Shown here: positions 11,655 to 22,978 of the stretch, piece by piece
How the letters are laid out: each line of letters opens with the position of its first letter
Position numbering within the stretch: position 1 is the stretch's first letter
Assembly: GCA_014843695.1 (NCBI GenBank)
Contig: CM026400.1
Location: 38,864,073-38,928,072 of the forward strand
Length of the DNA: 64,000 nucleotides
Reading direction: 5' to 3'
Source: Archivesica marissinica
Lineage: Eukaryota > Mollusca > Bivalvia > Venerida > Vesicomyidae
The notes under the pieces: generated by a model
What the model was told of the DNA's origin: nothing
The model's database searches: none
Seen by the model: only the letters and a program-made list of their open reading frames with translations
Position numbers and translations under genes: made by a program

Positions 11655-11875
11655 CAACTTAGGTATGACGACCCTCCATCCATTAGTTGTGGCGGAAGAC
11701 CCCAACCAGATGGTACGGTGGTCGCCAGATCAGACAGGTGGGTTTTCTCCGGGTACTCCGGTTTCCTCCCACACGCATGACCACATATACGCTTTCATCC
11801 GCGCCAAAGAGAGTGATTAATATAAGTTGTTAGCACTTGCTTCACAATCGTTGTAAAATAAATAAAGTTTAAACT
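11655..11875 (+). repeat. SINE body with shared tail
   Basis: Contains GGTGGTCGCCAGATCAGACA, GGTGGGTTTTCTCCGGGTAC, TCCGGTTTCCTCCCACAC, then GAGAGTGATTAATATAAGTT and the tail CACTTGCTTCACAATCGTTG then TAAAATAAAT. The tail is shared with the GATAGCTCAGTGG-headed SINE at 12,994, so different heads and bodies use one 3' end. Confidence 0.8.
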
Positions 11876-12065
11876 TTAAACAAATCGGTAATTGGTTTAA
11901 ATATATTTATTATAGTGTACATTAATCAAGAATACACACATACAATGATAGGGTGTGAAGGAAAGACAACGTCTTATTAACAGTTCTTCTCCTGATAATT
12001 GAGATCACGCCGATGTATCGATCAATATGATTGACTTATAAAAGAGACATTCAACAGCACACATT

Positions 12066-12352
12066 GGATCTGTAGCCAGTGATAAAATGCTGGACTAGTA
12101 ATCCAGGGATCGCAGGTTCGATCCCCAGTCTAACCCTAATAAAATTAACAGTCTTTCAGATGGGACGTTAAACCGAGGTCTCGTGTCGGTGCTTTACACC
12201 GTGCACGTAAAATAACCAGAGGAGACTCTGTAATGGGTCTCTGTCTGTATCATTACACTATCCTCCAAAAATCTAAAATGACTAATCTCTTCAGGAGGCG
12301 TCGCTCATATGGCAACCGGTAGCGACGATAAATAAACGTAAAACACACACAC
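12066..12352 (+). repeat. tRNA-Thr-derived SINE (family 1)
   Basis: The head GGATCTGTAGCCAGTG, intact B box GCAGGTTCGATCCCC, CGGTG-CTTTA-CACCG hairpin, CCAGAG-GAGA-CTCTG hairpin, terminal hairpin GTCGCT...AGCGAC with one G lost in the loop, and a CA tail. The copy C orthologue is at 55,645-55,932. Confidence 0.9.
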
Positions 12353-12496
12353 ATTGCAATATTGTGTAAACTAAAATTTGAAATGATGGGCAAGTGTTAA
12401 GTCAACTACCTTAGCAACGCGGCCACGGAAGCACATTATAGTTTATTAGCAGATGATTCATATACTTGTCTAAACTTGGAATGCTCTCCAAAATAA

Positions 12497-12548
12497 CACG
12501 TATGCGCGCGCACGCACGTACACACATGCGCGCGCATGCTTGCATGTA
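12497..12548. other. alternating purine-pyrimidine (Z-DNA-prone) tract
   Basis: An almost unbroken alternation of G/A with C/T, including two GCGCGC cores (ATGCGCGCGCACGCACG and CATGCGCGCGCATG). It is conserved in copy C at 56,080-56,130. Confidence 0.7.
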
Positions 12549-12549
12549 A

Positions 12550-12660
12550 ATAAGCTGTTCAGTTAGATTGCGGGTGACTGGGTACTCACCCGTGTCTGGA
12601 ATACTGCCTAAGGCTTTCATCCACCAATAACAATTGAAATCATAATTGACCAAACTTAGA
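12550..12660 (+). repeat. family-3 SINE body fragment
   Basis: Words such as CCCGTGTCTGGAATACTGCC and TTCATCCACCAATAA match the body of the SINE at 41,465-41,660. No head or tail is clear. Copy C (56,150-56,250) differs by a small rearrangement. Confidence 0.45.
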
Positions 12661-12993
12661 TATTAAACATGCAACTGGTTTCATGAAACCGTACCGCATT
12701 CAAACGTATAACACGATGTTGTCAAGCCTCAAATGGTGATCGACATTTCGTTCCTGAACCGAATCAGCACCGCACAACATCACCAGATTAGAAACTTCTA
12801 GAAGATCCTAAAACCCAAATCAAATTCATAAATACTATGGATGTACACTCGGAAAAACGTCCGAGTATCGAATAGCAAGCTGATATTCGAGTATTCGTAA
12901 ATTTAATAAAATGGCTGAAAAAACCTGGGCCTATATTATATGTCATCAGACGCAAACAATCGCCAATTGTTCCTTTCAATTTCAGTACCGTGT

Positions 12994-13215
12994 GGAAGTC
13001 ATGATAGCTCAGTGGTAGCACGTTCGCTTCAAGGGCGAAATGCCCGGAGTTCGAGCCCCGCTGGAGCCGTTACGATTGTGTGTTGCATTTAAATTCCACA
13101 TGCCTCTTTTCTCTCCCTCGTGGCGATGGTTTCCATTAGGAATGAGGTCTCGAGAGTGATTAGTATAAGTTATAAGAACTTGTTTCGCAATCGAGCTAAA
13201 ATAAATTTGTATAAA
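12994..13215 (+). repeat. tRNA-derived SINE (family 2 head, GATAGCTCAGTGG)
   Basis: GATAGCTCAGTGGTAGCACG (A box), an anticodon arm TTCGC-TTCAAGG-GCGAA (anticodon position CAA), B box GGAGTTCGAGCCCC, then a body with CTCGTGGCGATGG and the tail GAGAGTGATTAGTATAAGTT...CTTGTTTCGCAATCGAGC...AAAATAAAT. Counterparts are at 56,608-56,830 (plus) and, reversed, near 20,450 and 21,090. Confidence 0.85.
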
Positions 13216-13689
13216 GTACCGTAGCAAGAGGAAAATTCCAACTGAAGCAATCTTTGGTGGGGTCCGGGAGCATGTTCCCCTTTAAATTGTTTAGACATTA
13301 ATTATGTACTGACCTTTCAGCTCTCTAGCAGTCAACATTTTATACAGCAAAGGGATATTTTTCGCATTTTATTTATTTGGTTATTTTTGCTTTGGAAATT
13401 TTAACCGAGACACCTGCCTCTGTATGCCTTAGTGTGGCCACGGGCCTGAATTTTCAGTAATTACCAAGTATCTGAAATTCAATCCAACATACGATCCCAA
13501 ATATCCAATGATCGTTTCCGAGTTCTCGAGTACTCGATCGAAACTGTGTGCGAGTACTCACGTACCAAAATTGTTACTCGTTTCCATCATTAATAAATAC
13601 ATATACTCACGGACACCAAACATAATACATAGAGAGATTAGCTGGTACTCGTCATTGAATAATAGTACATCTACGCCTTTATCAACACT

Positions 13690-14110
13690 TGAGCTCAGTG
13701 GACGAGAGGTTAAGGTACATTAACTTCAAATCACATGACCCTCATATGCCTCCGTGGCTTAGTGGACAATGTCGTTGATTTCAAATCACTTGCCCCTCAC
13801 CGCCCCCCGTGGCCAAGTGGACAATGTCGTTGATTTCAAATCACTTGCGCCCCTCACCGGCCCCCGTGGCCAAGTAGACAAGGTCGTTGATTTTAAATCA
13901 CTTGCCCCTCACCGGCCTCCGTGGCTAAGTGGACAAGGTCGTTCATTTCAAATGACTTGCCCCTCACCGGCCTCAGTGGCCAAGTGGACAAGGTCGTTGA
14001 TTTCAAATCACTAGCCCCTCACCGGCCTCAGTGGCAAAGTGGACAAGGTCGTTGATTTCAAATCACTTGCCCCTCACTAGCCTCCGTGGCTGAGTGGACA
14101 GTGCCCGAAA
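13690..14110 (+). repeat. 55-bp tRNA-head satellite, copy A array (about 7 units)
   Basis: The unit GGCCTCCGTGGCCAAGTGG + ACAAGGTCGTTGATTTCAAA + TCACTTGCCCCTCACC. Each carries a Pol III A-box match (TGGCCAAGTGG) and an anticodon-arm-like GATTTCAAATC, but no B box. The first unit, GTGGACGAGAGGTTAAGG, is closest to a class II (Ser/Leu-type) tRNA. The array runs straight into a SINE body at 14,100. Confidence 0.9.
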
Positions 14111-14200
14111 AGCACACCGGGTCTCCCTCGACCAATAATAGCTGGAAAGTCGCCATATGATATAAGGTGTTTGTATGACTTTAAACCCCAAAACAAAAAC
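14100..14200 (+). repeat. family-3 SINE body after the tRNA-head array
   Basis: GGGTCTCCCTCGACCAATAA, AGCTGGAAAGTCGCCATATG and GACTTTAAACCCCAAAAC match the SINE at 41,465-41,660. They occur once per segmental copy (also 24,835 and 58,620), directly after the last 55-bp unit. Confidence 0.75.
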
Positions 14201-14737
14201 AAAACACTCAAACATCAAAACAGGTGACCACTAAAATAAACAAGGAAACCTGGAAGATACTAACGTATCCAAAATATATACTAGTAAGACCCAGACACAA
14301 ACAAAACACCTCTGCACCAGATCCAATGACCTTCACCCTAAAAATTGTTCTGGTAAACAAAATCCTGGAAATCAAAAAGTGGAGCAAGGCTATTCTCAAT
14401 ACAGCAGTCTGCCATCCAATATGACATAGTACAAACAACAACAACAATAATATACGTCCCAGTTTATCGTTTAATTAAACTGGTAAACTAAATATAGCTA
14501 ACACATTTACGTCAGGTAAATACGATTTTAAAATAAAAGGCTTAGCTTTATCATAAATGGCGTATAACCATAACACAGTACGGTATATACTGTCAAAACA
14601 ATGTTTAATATAAAAAAAGAACAAGACAAACTACTGTTCTTGCTTAATACATGTTCAAATAAATAATGCAAAGTACAACCACAGTGTAATGGACGTTCAA
14701 CACCGAATCACAATGTTTAACCTGCTTATTTAAATAT

Positions 14738-15251
14738 TTAAAGCGACATTACATCGGTGAAAATGCAAATTTCTGCATAATGCAATTTCCTATCATATAT
14801 GGTATAGTTTTGTTCCAAATATTTGACGCAGAATCTAGAGTATTTCAATTAATAAACAAGCGTCGTATACGATGTTTGTTGACATAACAACATAATGTAA
14901 ATAAGGTCAACATACATGCGTAATACAACGTGTGTATCCCGGATAACAATATGTATGGTACGGTACAGATTTACCACTATATCTCATATATATGTATACT
15001 TATGTTTCGACTAATCTGATTAAATTATCTATACACGTTAATTATAGACTCCAATAATAAACAAACGTAAAAGCTGCTATATGAAATCATGCTTTCACTT
15101 TTGAGAATTTGTAGACCTCAACCTCATTGTTTATTGATTACAAGTTAGTGGTCGAATCATATTATCATATATATCGAAGAATTTGTAGTAGCATACTATT
15201 TATACGTAGAAAATGTATATATCAGCGTTTTGTGATGTAATGTCACTTTAA
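14738..15251. mobile_element. TTAA-flanked MITE, copy A
   Basis: Begins TTAA-AGCGACATTACATC and ends GATGTAATGTCACT-TTAA, giving 14-bp terminal inverted repeats with one mismatch and a TTAA on each side, as in piggyBac-type target duplications. The interior has no transposase. Independent, more diverged sequence of the same element is cut by the gap at 49,650-49,832, so it is a dispersed family and not only part of the segmental duplication. Confidence 0.7.
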
Positions 15252-15782
15252 ATGAAATAATAGTTTACTTATATGTTAAATAAATCGTTGCATCTCATTT
15301 ACGAAACCGAGATGACTTCATGACGCTAACCAAAATATGAAATCCAATTGATATGTTAATGACTTCGTGACGCTAACCAAACTATGAAATCCAATTGATA
15401 TGTTAATGACTTCGTTTTGTTTTGTTATTAATTAATTAATTAATTTGTTGCATGCCCATTTTCACAAACATAACAAATAATGGTAACAAATCTTGCGGTT
15501 ATGGCATAGTATGCAATGTAACGATGTTTTTATTAAATTTTAAAATTAATCACAAGAATATACTAGCATATCAATGTTCATAATTTATATATCAAACCTA
15601 CATTTACTTCCATTAAGAATATCACAGAGTACAACGGGTCGATTGGGCTTATCCCAACACTCACTACACCTGTGACTTTCTTCCTTGAGTAAACACTGTT
15701 TGGCATATAATGTATACCTGCATGTACAAAATGAATGAAGATTGAACTCTTATATAATATGCGATATCACATAAAATCGCAT
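15252..15782. other. AT-rich spacer of the duplicated segment
   Basis: Contains a two-unit repeat (CTTCATGACGCTAACCAAA, 15,317-15,415) and a TTAATTAATTAATTAATT microsatellite (15,428-15,446). No gene is seen. Confidence 0.5.
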
Positions 15783-18200
15783 TAACCACCCATATGTATA
15801 TATAGTAACATATACATATTATGACCACCCATATGTATATATTGTAACATATACATATTATAACCACCCATATGTATATATAGTAACATATACATATTAT
15901 GACCACCCATATGTATATATTGTAACATATACATATTATGACCACCCATATGTATATATAGTAACATATACATATTATGACCACCCATATGTATATATTG
16001 TAACATATACATATTATAACCACCCATATGTATATATTGTAACATATACATATTATAACCACCCATATGTATATATTGTAACATATACATATTATAACCA
16101 CCCATATGTATATATGTAACATATTAACCACATATGATTACATAAAACCTATGATATTGTAACATATACATATTATAACCACCCATATGTATATATGTAA
16201 CATATACATATTATAACCACCCATATGTATATATTGTAACATATACATATTATAACCACCCATATGTATATATAGTAACATATACATATTATAACCACCC
16301 ATATGTATATATTGTAACATATACATATTATAACCACCCATATGTTATATTGTAACATATACATATTATAACCACCCATATGTATATATTGTAACATATA
16401 CATATTATAACCACCATATGTATATATAGTAACATATAATATTATAACCACCATATGTATATATGTAACATATATATTATAACCACCATATGTATTATAG
16501 AACATATACATATTATACCACCCATATGTAAAAACATATGTATATATTGTAACATATACATATTATAACCACCCATATGTATATATAGTAACATATACAT
16601 ATTATAACCACCCATATGTATATATAGTAACATATACATATTATAACCACCCATATGTATATATAGTAACATATACATATTATAACCACCCATATGTATA
16701 TATAGTAACATATACATATTATGACCACCCATATGTATATATTGTAACATATACATATTATAACCACCCATATGTATATATTGTAACATATACAGATTAT
16801 GACCACCCATATGTATATATAGTAACATATACATATTATGACCACCCATATGTATATATTGTAACATATAATATTATAACCACCCATATGTATATATTGT
16901 AACATATACATATTATGACACCCATATGTATATATTGTAACATATACATATTATGACCACCCATATGTATATATTGTAACATATACATATTATAACCACC
17001 CATATGTATATATAGTAACATATACATATTATAACCACCCATATGTATATATATAGTAACATATACATATTATAACCACCCATATGTATATATAGTAACA
17101 TATACATATTATAACCACCCATATGTATATATAGTAACATATACATATTATAACCACCCATATGTATATATAGTAACATATACATATTATAACCACCCAT
17201 ATGTATATATAGTAACATATACATATTATAACCACCCATATGTATATATAGTAACATATACATATTATAACCACCCATATGTATATATATAGTAACATAT
17301 ACATATTATAACCACCCATATGTATATATATAGTAACATATACATATTATAACCACCCATATGTATATATAGTAACATATACATATTATAACCACCCATA
17401 TGTATATATAGTAACATATACATATTATAACCACCCATATGTATATATAGTAACATATACATATTATAACCACCCATATGTATATATAGTAACATATACA
17501 TATTATAACCACCCATATGTATATATTGTAACATATACATATTATAACCACCCATATGAATATTGTAACAATACAATATACCACCCATATGTATAATAGT
17601 AACATATATATATATGACCACCCATATGTATATATTGTAACATATACATATTATGACCACCCATATGTATATATAGTAACATATACATATTATGACCACC
17701 CATATGTATATATTGTAACATATACATATTATGACCACCCATATGTATATATTGTAACATATACATATTATGACCACCCATATGTATATATTGTAACATA
17801 TACATATTATAACCACCCATATGTATATATTGTAACATATACATATTATGACCACCCATATGTATATATAGTAACATATACATATTATGACCACACATAT
17901 GTATATATAGTAACATATACATATTATAGCCACCCATATGTATATATTGTAACAAATACATATTATAACCGCCCATATATATATATTGTAACATATACAT
18001 AGTATGACCACCCATATGTATATATAGTAACATATACATATTATGACCACCCATATGTATATATTGTAACATATACATATTATGACCACTCATATGTATA
18101 CATAATAACATATACATATTAAATCCACCCATATGTATATATATAGTAACACATACATATTATAACCACCCATATGTATATATAGTAACATATACATATT
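15783..18200. repeat. 39-bp minisatellite, copy A array (about 62 units)
   Basis: The unit CACCCATATGTATATATTGT + AACATATACATATTATAAC, 39 bp. Unit variants are TTGT/TAGT and ATAAC/ATGAC. Because 39 is a multiple of 3 and the unit lacks stops in several frames, it gives long spurious reading frames (repeating 13-residue peptides on both strands). Short indels cluster near 16,100-16,520 and 17,560-17,610. Confidence 0.97.
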
Positions 18201-18290
18201 ATAAAATTTCAAAGTTTCAAAGTTGTATTTGTTTAAATCATAAGCATATGTATACTAGAGGACATAGAAAACGCACGCTTCGTTTACATG

Positions 18291-19392
18291 AAAAAATTCC
18301 GAACAAATGTGAAAGTGCAAATTGTTTTTATTTCCACCAAGAGTTGAGAAAAAGATTTTATTGTGTCACATTAATCAGGCTTTTGACATAACAAAACCAT
18401 TATTCCCATTTCTGTTCAAATGTGTCCTCTACCCCAATGTCCAATGTGTACTATAAATGCAGATGACACAATAATAAAATATTTACTTTATAGTACAACA
18501 ATCTATAAACACTTACACCTTTCTGAGTCTAATATCTCAATTTATATACCAACATAATGATAACTACGCAGTTAAGTATGAATGTATTTGTAAAGACAAC
18601 TATTAAAAGAGAACACAACTGAGATGGCGGAAGATTTTAGAAAACTAATGCGGACCGTGTGCAAATATTGTATTATTCAGCTGATATATATCTCCCTTAA
18701 TGGAGGGAATAAAATATACATCTAATATATCTATATATGTCTCCATGTTGCTATTGTTTCGCCAGTAATAAGACCCCGAATATCTGCCAATCCTAGATTG
18801 CGTGTACATAGTAGTATGTGTCTTCTAATTACAATAGTTTCCAGATCTATATAATGATATTGTCAATGTAGACAATAAAAGTATTACCTCAGTGTGTGCT
18901 GTGTATTGACTTTATTTCTATCATAATTCATACATTTATTTGTAAAGGTAATATCATATCCAGGTATTGCATATTTAGACTTATTATTCGCTTACTGCGT
19001 CGTAAGATGTATTACCATTTGCTTAAAGACGGTTTAAAGACGTGCGGTGCACAAAAGATATATTGAAAAACACACTGATAAACTTAACCTTTAAACTTAA
19101 CCTTACAGTCACAAATAATAAGAGATTTGTTTGTTTCAGTGAATGATCGAACTATATTTTATCGAACAAACATTGAATGCATTATTATCACGAGTGGCGC
19201 CAGCAAACTTAGATGACAAAAATAACGTCATATTAGACTGGCATATTGAGTCTGAAAACGTTCGCGCTGAAAACATTTCAACATGCAGCGGCTAGGTACC
19301 ACACGTGCAAAGCAGTGAAAAATAAAATGTGTTTTTCCACTCCTTTCAGCCAATGAGAAGCATAAGATACAATACAATGTATTTTGGATTCC
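18291..19392. other. unique AT-rich region
   Basis: About 1.1 kb not shared with the other segmental copies. There is no recognisable gene or repeat. Confidence 0.5.
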
Positions 19393-19671
19393 TGTGTGTT
19401 TTACCTTTATTTATCGTCGCTACCGGTTGCCCATATGAGCGACGCCTCCTGAAGAGATTAGTTATTTTAGATTTTGGAGGATAGTGCATGATACAGACAG
19501 AGACCCATGCCAGAATCTCCTCTGGTTCTTTTATGTGCATGGTGTAAAGCACCGACACGAGACCTCGGTTTAACGTTAAAAGACTGTTAATTTTATTAGG
19601 GTCAGACGGGGGATCGAACCTGCGATCCCTGGATTACCAGTCCAGTGTGTTACCACTGGACTACAGATCCG
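19393..19671 (-). repeat. tRNA-Thr-derived SINE (family 1), full length
   Basis: On the minus strand: head GGATCTGTAGTCCAGTGG, anticodon arm CTGGA-CTGGTAA-TCCAG (anticodon GGT, threonine), B box GCAGGTTCGATCCCC, CCAGAG-GAGA-TTCTGG hairpin, terminal hairpin GTCGCT...AGCGAC, then ATAAATAAAGG and ACACAC. It is one of the best-preserved copies. Confidence 0.93.
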
Positions 19672-19749
19672 TCTGTGTGATAATGAGTGAACTCCATGGC
19701 GTGGGTACTCTTCATCTCATTGGGGCTCGCAATGTGTAAATCGCAGTTC

Positions 19750-20000
19750 TCAGCTCAGCAGAAGATAGGAACGATCTCCATGTTTAAGCAGAGTTTCTCG
19801 TTGTAATCAGAATGAATATCTAACACAAACTTATTCACTGTCTTATGGAAACGCAGCACTTCATCGTATGTGCTTGTAATGTCGTGTTCATTGAGAGTGT
19901 TTATGAGATATGAACTACCATTGTTGTGTACTTTAACAGTGAGGTCGAGTTCAGTCTAGAGGCAGCTGGCACCGCAAATATGCTGCTGAATGCAGTGCGC
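19750..20000 (-). pseudogene. protein-like fragment, family unknown
   Basis: The minus strand stays open through a coding-looking stretch with LTVKVHNNGSSYLINTLNEH, DITSTYDEVLRFHKTVNKFV and LDIHSDYNEKLCLNM, ending at a stop near 19,755. The composition is that of real protein, not of a simple repeat. S-Y-L-I-N-x-L ... Y-D-E-V-L-R-F recalls repetitive hypothetical proteins of molluscs, but I cannot name the family. Sequence up to about 20,160 on the same strand (for example MLGNYPLGVDARHNVI) may be part of the same fragment in another frame. It is probably a decayed gene or transposon piece. Confidence 0.4.
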
Positions 20001-20449
20001 CAACGTCTGTGACGACTTAGAGCTAGTGTGCCTCATGAAACAAGGCTAGATCTATGCTAGTTAAAACGAATAGCACTGGCATCTTCAATGACATTATGAC
20101 GAGCATCAACACCGAGGGGGTAGTTCCCAAGCATATATGTGTCGTCCTGACCTCGCTGTGAATCATCAAATATTCACCATTGTTGTTTTTTCTCTCAAGA
20201 CAATTTTGAGAAACTGACTAAGGCTGGGGTTTAGTCCAACTACCGCTTTCACAACCTTCAATGTGGAGCAGAAACAGCAATTCGCTGAAGTAGGACGTTA
20301 TGCTGGATACAAACAGTTTTCTTGCCAAGGTGCTCTTAGGCAACGAGGTAAGCGGAATATATCGCCGATGTCGTCCACATCTTTGTCATGTGTTGGCCAT
20401 CGTCGTAATCATGGTAATCATCGCCTATACCATTCCATATGTGTCATCA

Positions 20450-20640
20450 TTAGTTTATACAAATTTATTTTAACTCGATTGCGAAACAAGTTCTTTCAAC
20501 TTATATTAATCACTCTCGAGACCTCATTCGTGATGGAATCGGTCGCCATGCAGGAGAGAGAAGAGGCAATGTGGAATTTAAATTCCGCACCTTTCACACA
20601 TGAAGCGAACGCGCTGTCACTGTGCTATCACGACTTTCTT
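20450..20640 (-). repeat. family-2 SINE, reversed
   Basis: The minus strand carries AGCACAGTGACAGCGCGTTC (decayed head), a body with GGCGACCGATTCCATCACGA, ATGAGGTCTCGAGAGTGATT, and the tail AACTTGTTTCGCAATCGAGT then TAAAATAAATTTG. It matches 12,994-13,215. Confidence 0.75.
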
Positions 20641-20649
20641 GTCACCATT

Positions 20650-21080
20650 GAGGGGTGGGAAACTGGAGCAACTTGAATGTTATTGTACAGGGGACATGAT
20701 AGTAGCAGAATGTAGATCAATGCCTCCATTGATTCCAGCAGCTACCTCATTAGCCTACTAGTCCTGTTACTCATCGTAGAGTGTTGTTTGAACGTGATAT
20801 CACCGCCTAAATCTGGACATAACAATACACATGTACCTACCTACCTATCGTAGTAAAACGTGACCTGCTGGAATGTAGGTAGGCAACGAACAACAATCAT
20901 GCAATAGAGGTAATTATTTCCATATTTTATGTCAAGTTTATGATTTGACCTCAGATTTACATTGACTATGACATCCTATCTGATAGATAATATCAGAAAT
21001 GAACCCCCCCCTTCCACAAACACCCTTAAAAAGCGGCATAACACGACCATCTATGACATCGAAATAAACAGTTGAAATTT
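20650..21080. other. unannotated spacer
   Basis: Between two reversed SINEs. I see no gene or named repeat. Confidence 0.45.
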
Positions 21081-21084
21081 GACG

Positions 21085-21300
21085 GGAGTTCAAAATTATA
21101 CATTTTAGCTTTACTGCGATATAGGTTTTTTATTTTAATCGCTCTCCTGCCGAATTCCATCGTCATGATTGAGAGGGAAGAGGTAATGTTAAATAAAGTA
21201 CCTTGCATAATGACATAATCGTAACTGTTACAGCTGGGCGCGAACTCCGGGACTCACGCACCTGAAGCGAACGCACTACCACTGCATTATCATGACTTCT
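21085..21300 (-). repeat. family-2 SINE, reversed and degenerate
   Basis: The minus strand reads GTCATGATAATGCAGTGGTA, GTGCGTTCGCTTCAGGTGCG, GGAGTTCGCGCCCAGCTG, then a decayed body and tail. The order and words match 12,994-13,215 with many substitutions. Confidence 0.7.
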
Positions 21301-21426
21301 ATTTATGCAATCATGAAACGCTATTGGTTGTACAAGTAGTAACTAAGTTAATGTTGCTCTCCTAACTATAACAAATACAATTCCATAAACAAATGTTTAT
21401 AATAATTAACATTACAGGGTCTCAAA

Positions 21427-22978
21427 TGGTATGCCGTACATCAATATGTCAACAACATTCCGTACATCATTAGGTCAACAACATTCCGTACATCAATATG
21501 TCAACAGCATGCCTCACATCATTAGGTCAACAACATGCCTCGCATCATTAGGTCAACAACATGCCTCACATCATTAAGTCAACAACATGCCTCACATCAA
21601 TAGGTCAATAACATTCCGTACATCAATATGTCAACAGCATGCCTCACATCAATAGGTCAGCAACATGCCTCACATCAATAGGTCAGCAACATGCCTCACA
21701 TCAATAGGTCAGCAACATGCCTCACATCATTAGGTCAGCAACATGCCTCACATCAATAGGTCAACAACATGCCTCACATCAATAGGTCAGCAACATGCCT
21801 CACATCATTAGGTCAACAACATGCAGGTCAACAACATTCCGTACATCAATAGGTCAACAACATTCCGTGCATCAATAGGTCAACAACATTCCGTACATCA
21901 ATAGGTCAACAACATTCCGTACATCAATAGGTCAACAACATTCCGTACATCAATAGGTCAACAACATTCCGTACATCAATAGGTCAACAACATTCCGTAC
22001 ATCAATAGGTCAACAACATTCCGTACATAAATAGGTCAACAACATTCCGTACATCAATAGGTCAACCACATGCCTCACATCAATAGGTCAACAACATTCC
22101 ATACATCAATAGGTCAACCACATGCCTCACATCAATAGGTCAACAACATTCCGTACATAAATAGGTCAACAACATTCCGTACATCAATAGGTCAACCACA
22201 TGCCTCACATCAATAGGTCAACAACATTCCGTACATCAATAGGTCAACCACATGCCTCACATCAATAGGTCAACAACATTCCGTACATCAATAGGTCAAC
22301 AACATTCCGTACATCAATAGGTCAACAACATTCCCTACATCAATAGGTCAACAACATTCCGTACATCAATAGGTCAACAACATTCCGTACATCAATAGGT
22401 CAACAACATTCCGTACATCAATAGGTCAACAACATGCATCACATCAATAGGTCAACAACATTCCGTACATCAATAGGTCAACAACATTCCGTACATCAAT
22501 AGGTCAACAACATTCCGTACATCAATAGGTCAACCACATGCCTCACATCAATAGGTCAACAACATTCCGTACATCAATAGGTCAACAACATGTCTCACAT
22601 CAATAGGTCAACAACAGTCCGTACATCAATAGGTCAACAACATGCCGTACATCAACAGGCCAACAACATTCCGTACATCAATAGGTCAACAACATGCCGT
22701 ACATCAATAGGCCAACAACATTCCGTACATCAATAGGTCAACAACATGCCTCACATCAATAGGTCAACAACATTCCGTACATCAATAGGTCAACAACATT
22801 CCGTACATCAATAGGTCAACAACATTCCGTACATCAATAGGTCAACAACATTCCGTACATCAATAGGTCAACAACATTCCGTACATCAATAGGTCAACCA
22901 CATGCCTCACATCAATAGGTCAACAACATTCCGTACATCAATAGGTCAACAACATGTCTCACATCAATAGGTCAACAA
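21427..22978. repeat. 26-bp minisatellite running into gap 1 (about 60 units)
   Basis: The unit CATCAATAGGTCAACAACAT + TCCGTA (26 bp), with an interspersed variant ending GCCTCA. The variants occur in runs and alternations, so homogenisation is patchy. Each unit holds an AGGTCA hexamer. The array is interrupted by N at 22,979, so its true length is unknown. Confidence 0.96.

Larger units (their letters stand above)
8215..18290. other. segmental duplication copy A
   Basis: Collinear with 50,833 to about 60,590, in the same orientation and near identical by eye outside the tandem arrays. It includes the SLC16-like exon, two tRNA-Thr SINEs, the 55-bp and 39-bp arrays and a TTAA-flanked element. 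Collinearity ends near 18,290, just after the word GAAAACGCACGCTTC. Beyond that A is unrelated to B and C. Confidence 0.9.

Noticed and set aside
13769..14014. Open frames through the 55-bp array (for example SLISNHLPLT repeats)
   Set aside because: Products of a tRNA-derived satellite. Similar frames appear in all copies with different lengths.
15664..18132. Long minus- and plus-strand reading frames (up to 274 codons) of repeating 13-residue peptides
   Set aside because: They follow directly from a 39-bp tandem repeat with no stops in several frames. There is no start context, codon bias or domain.
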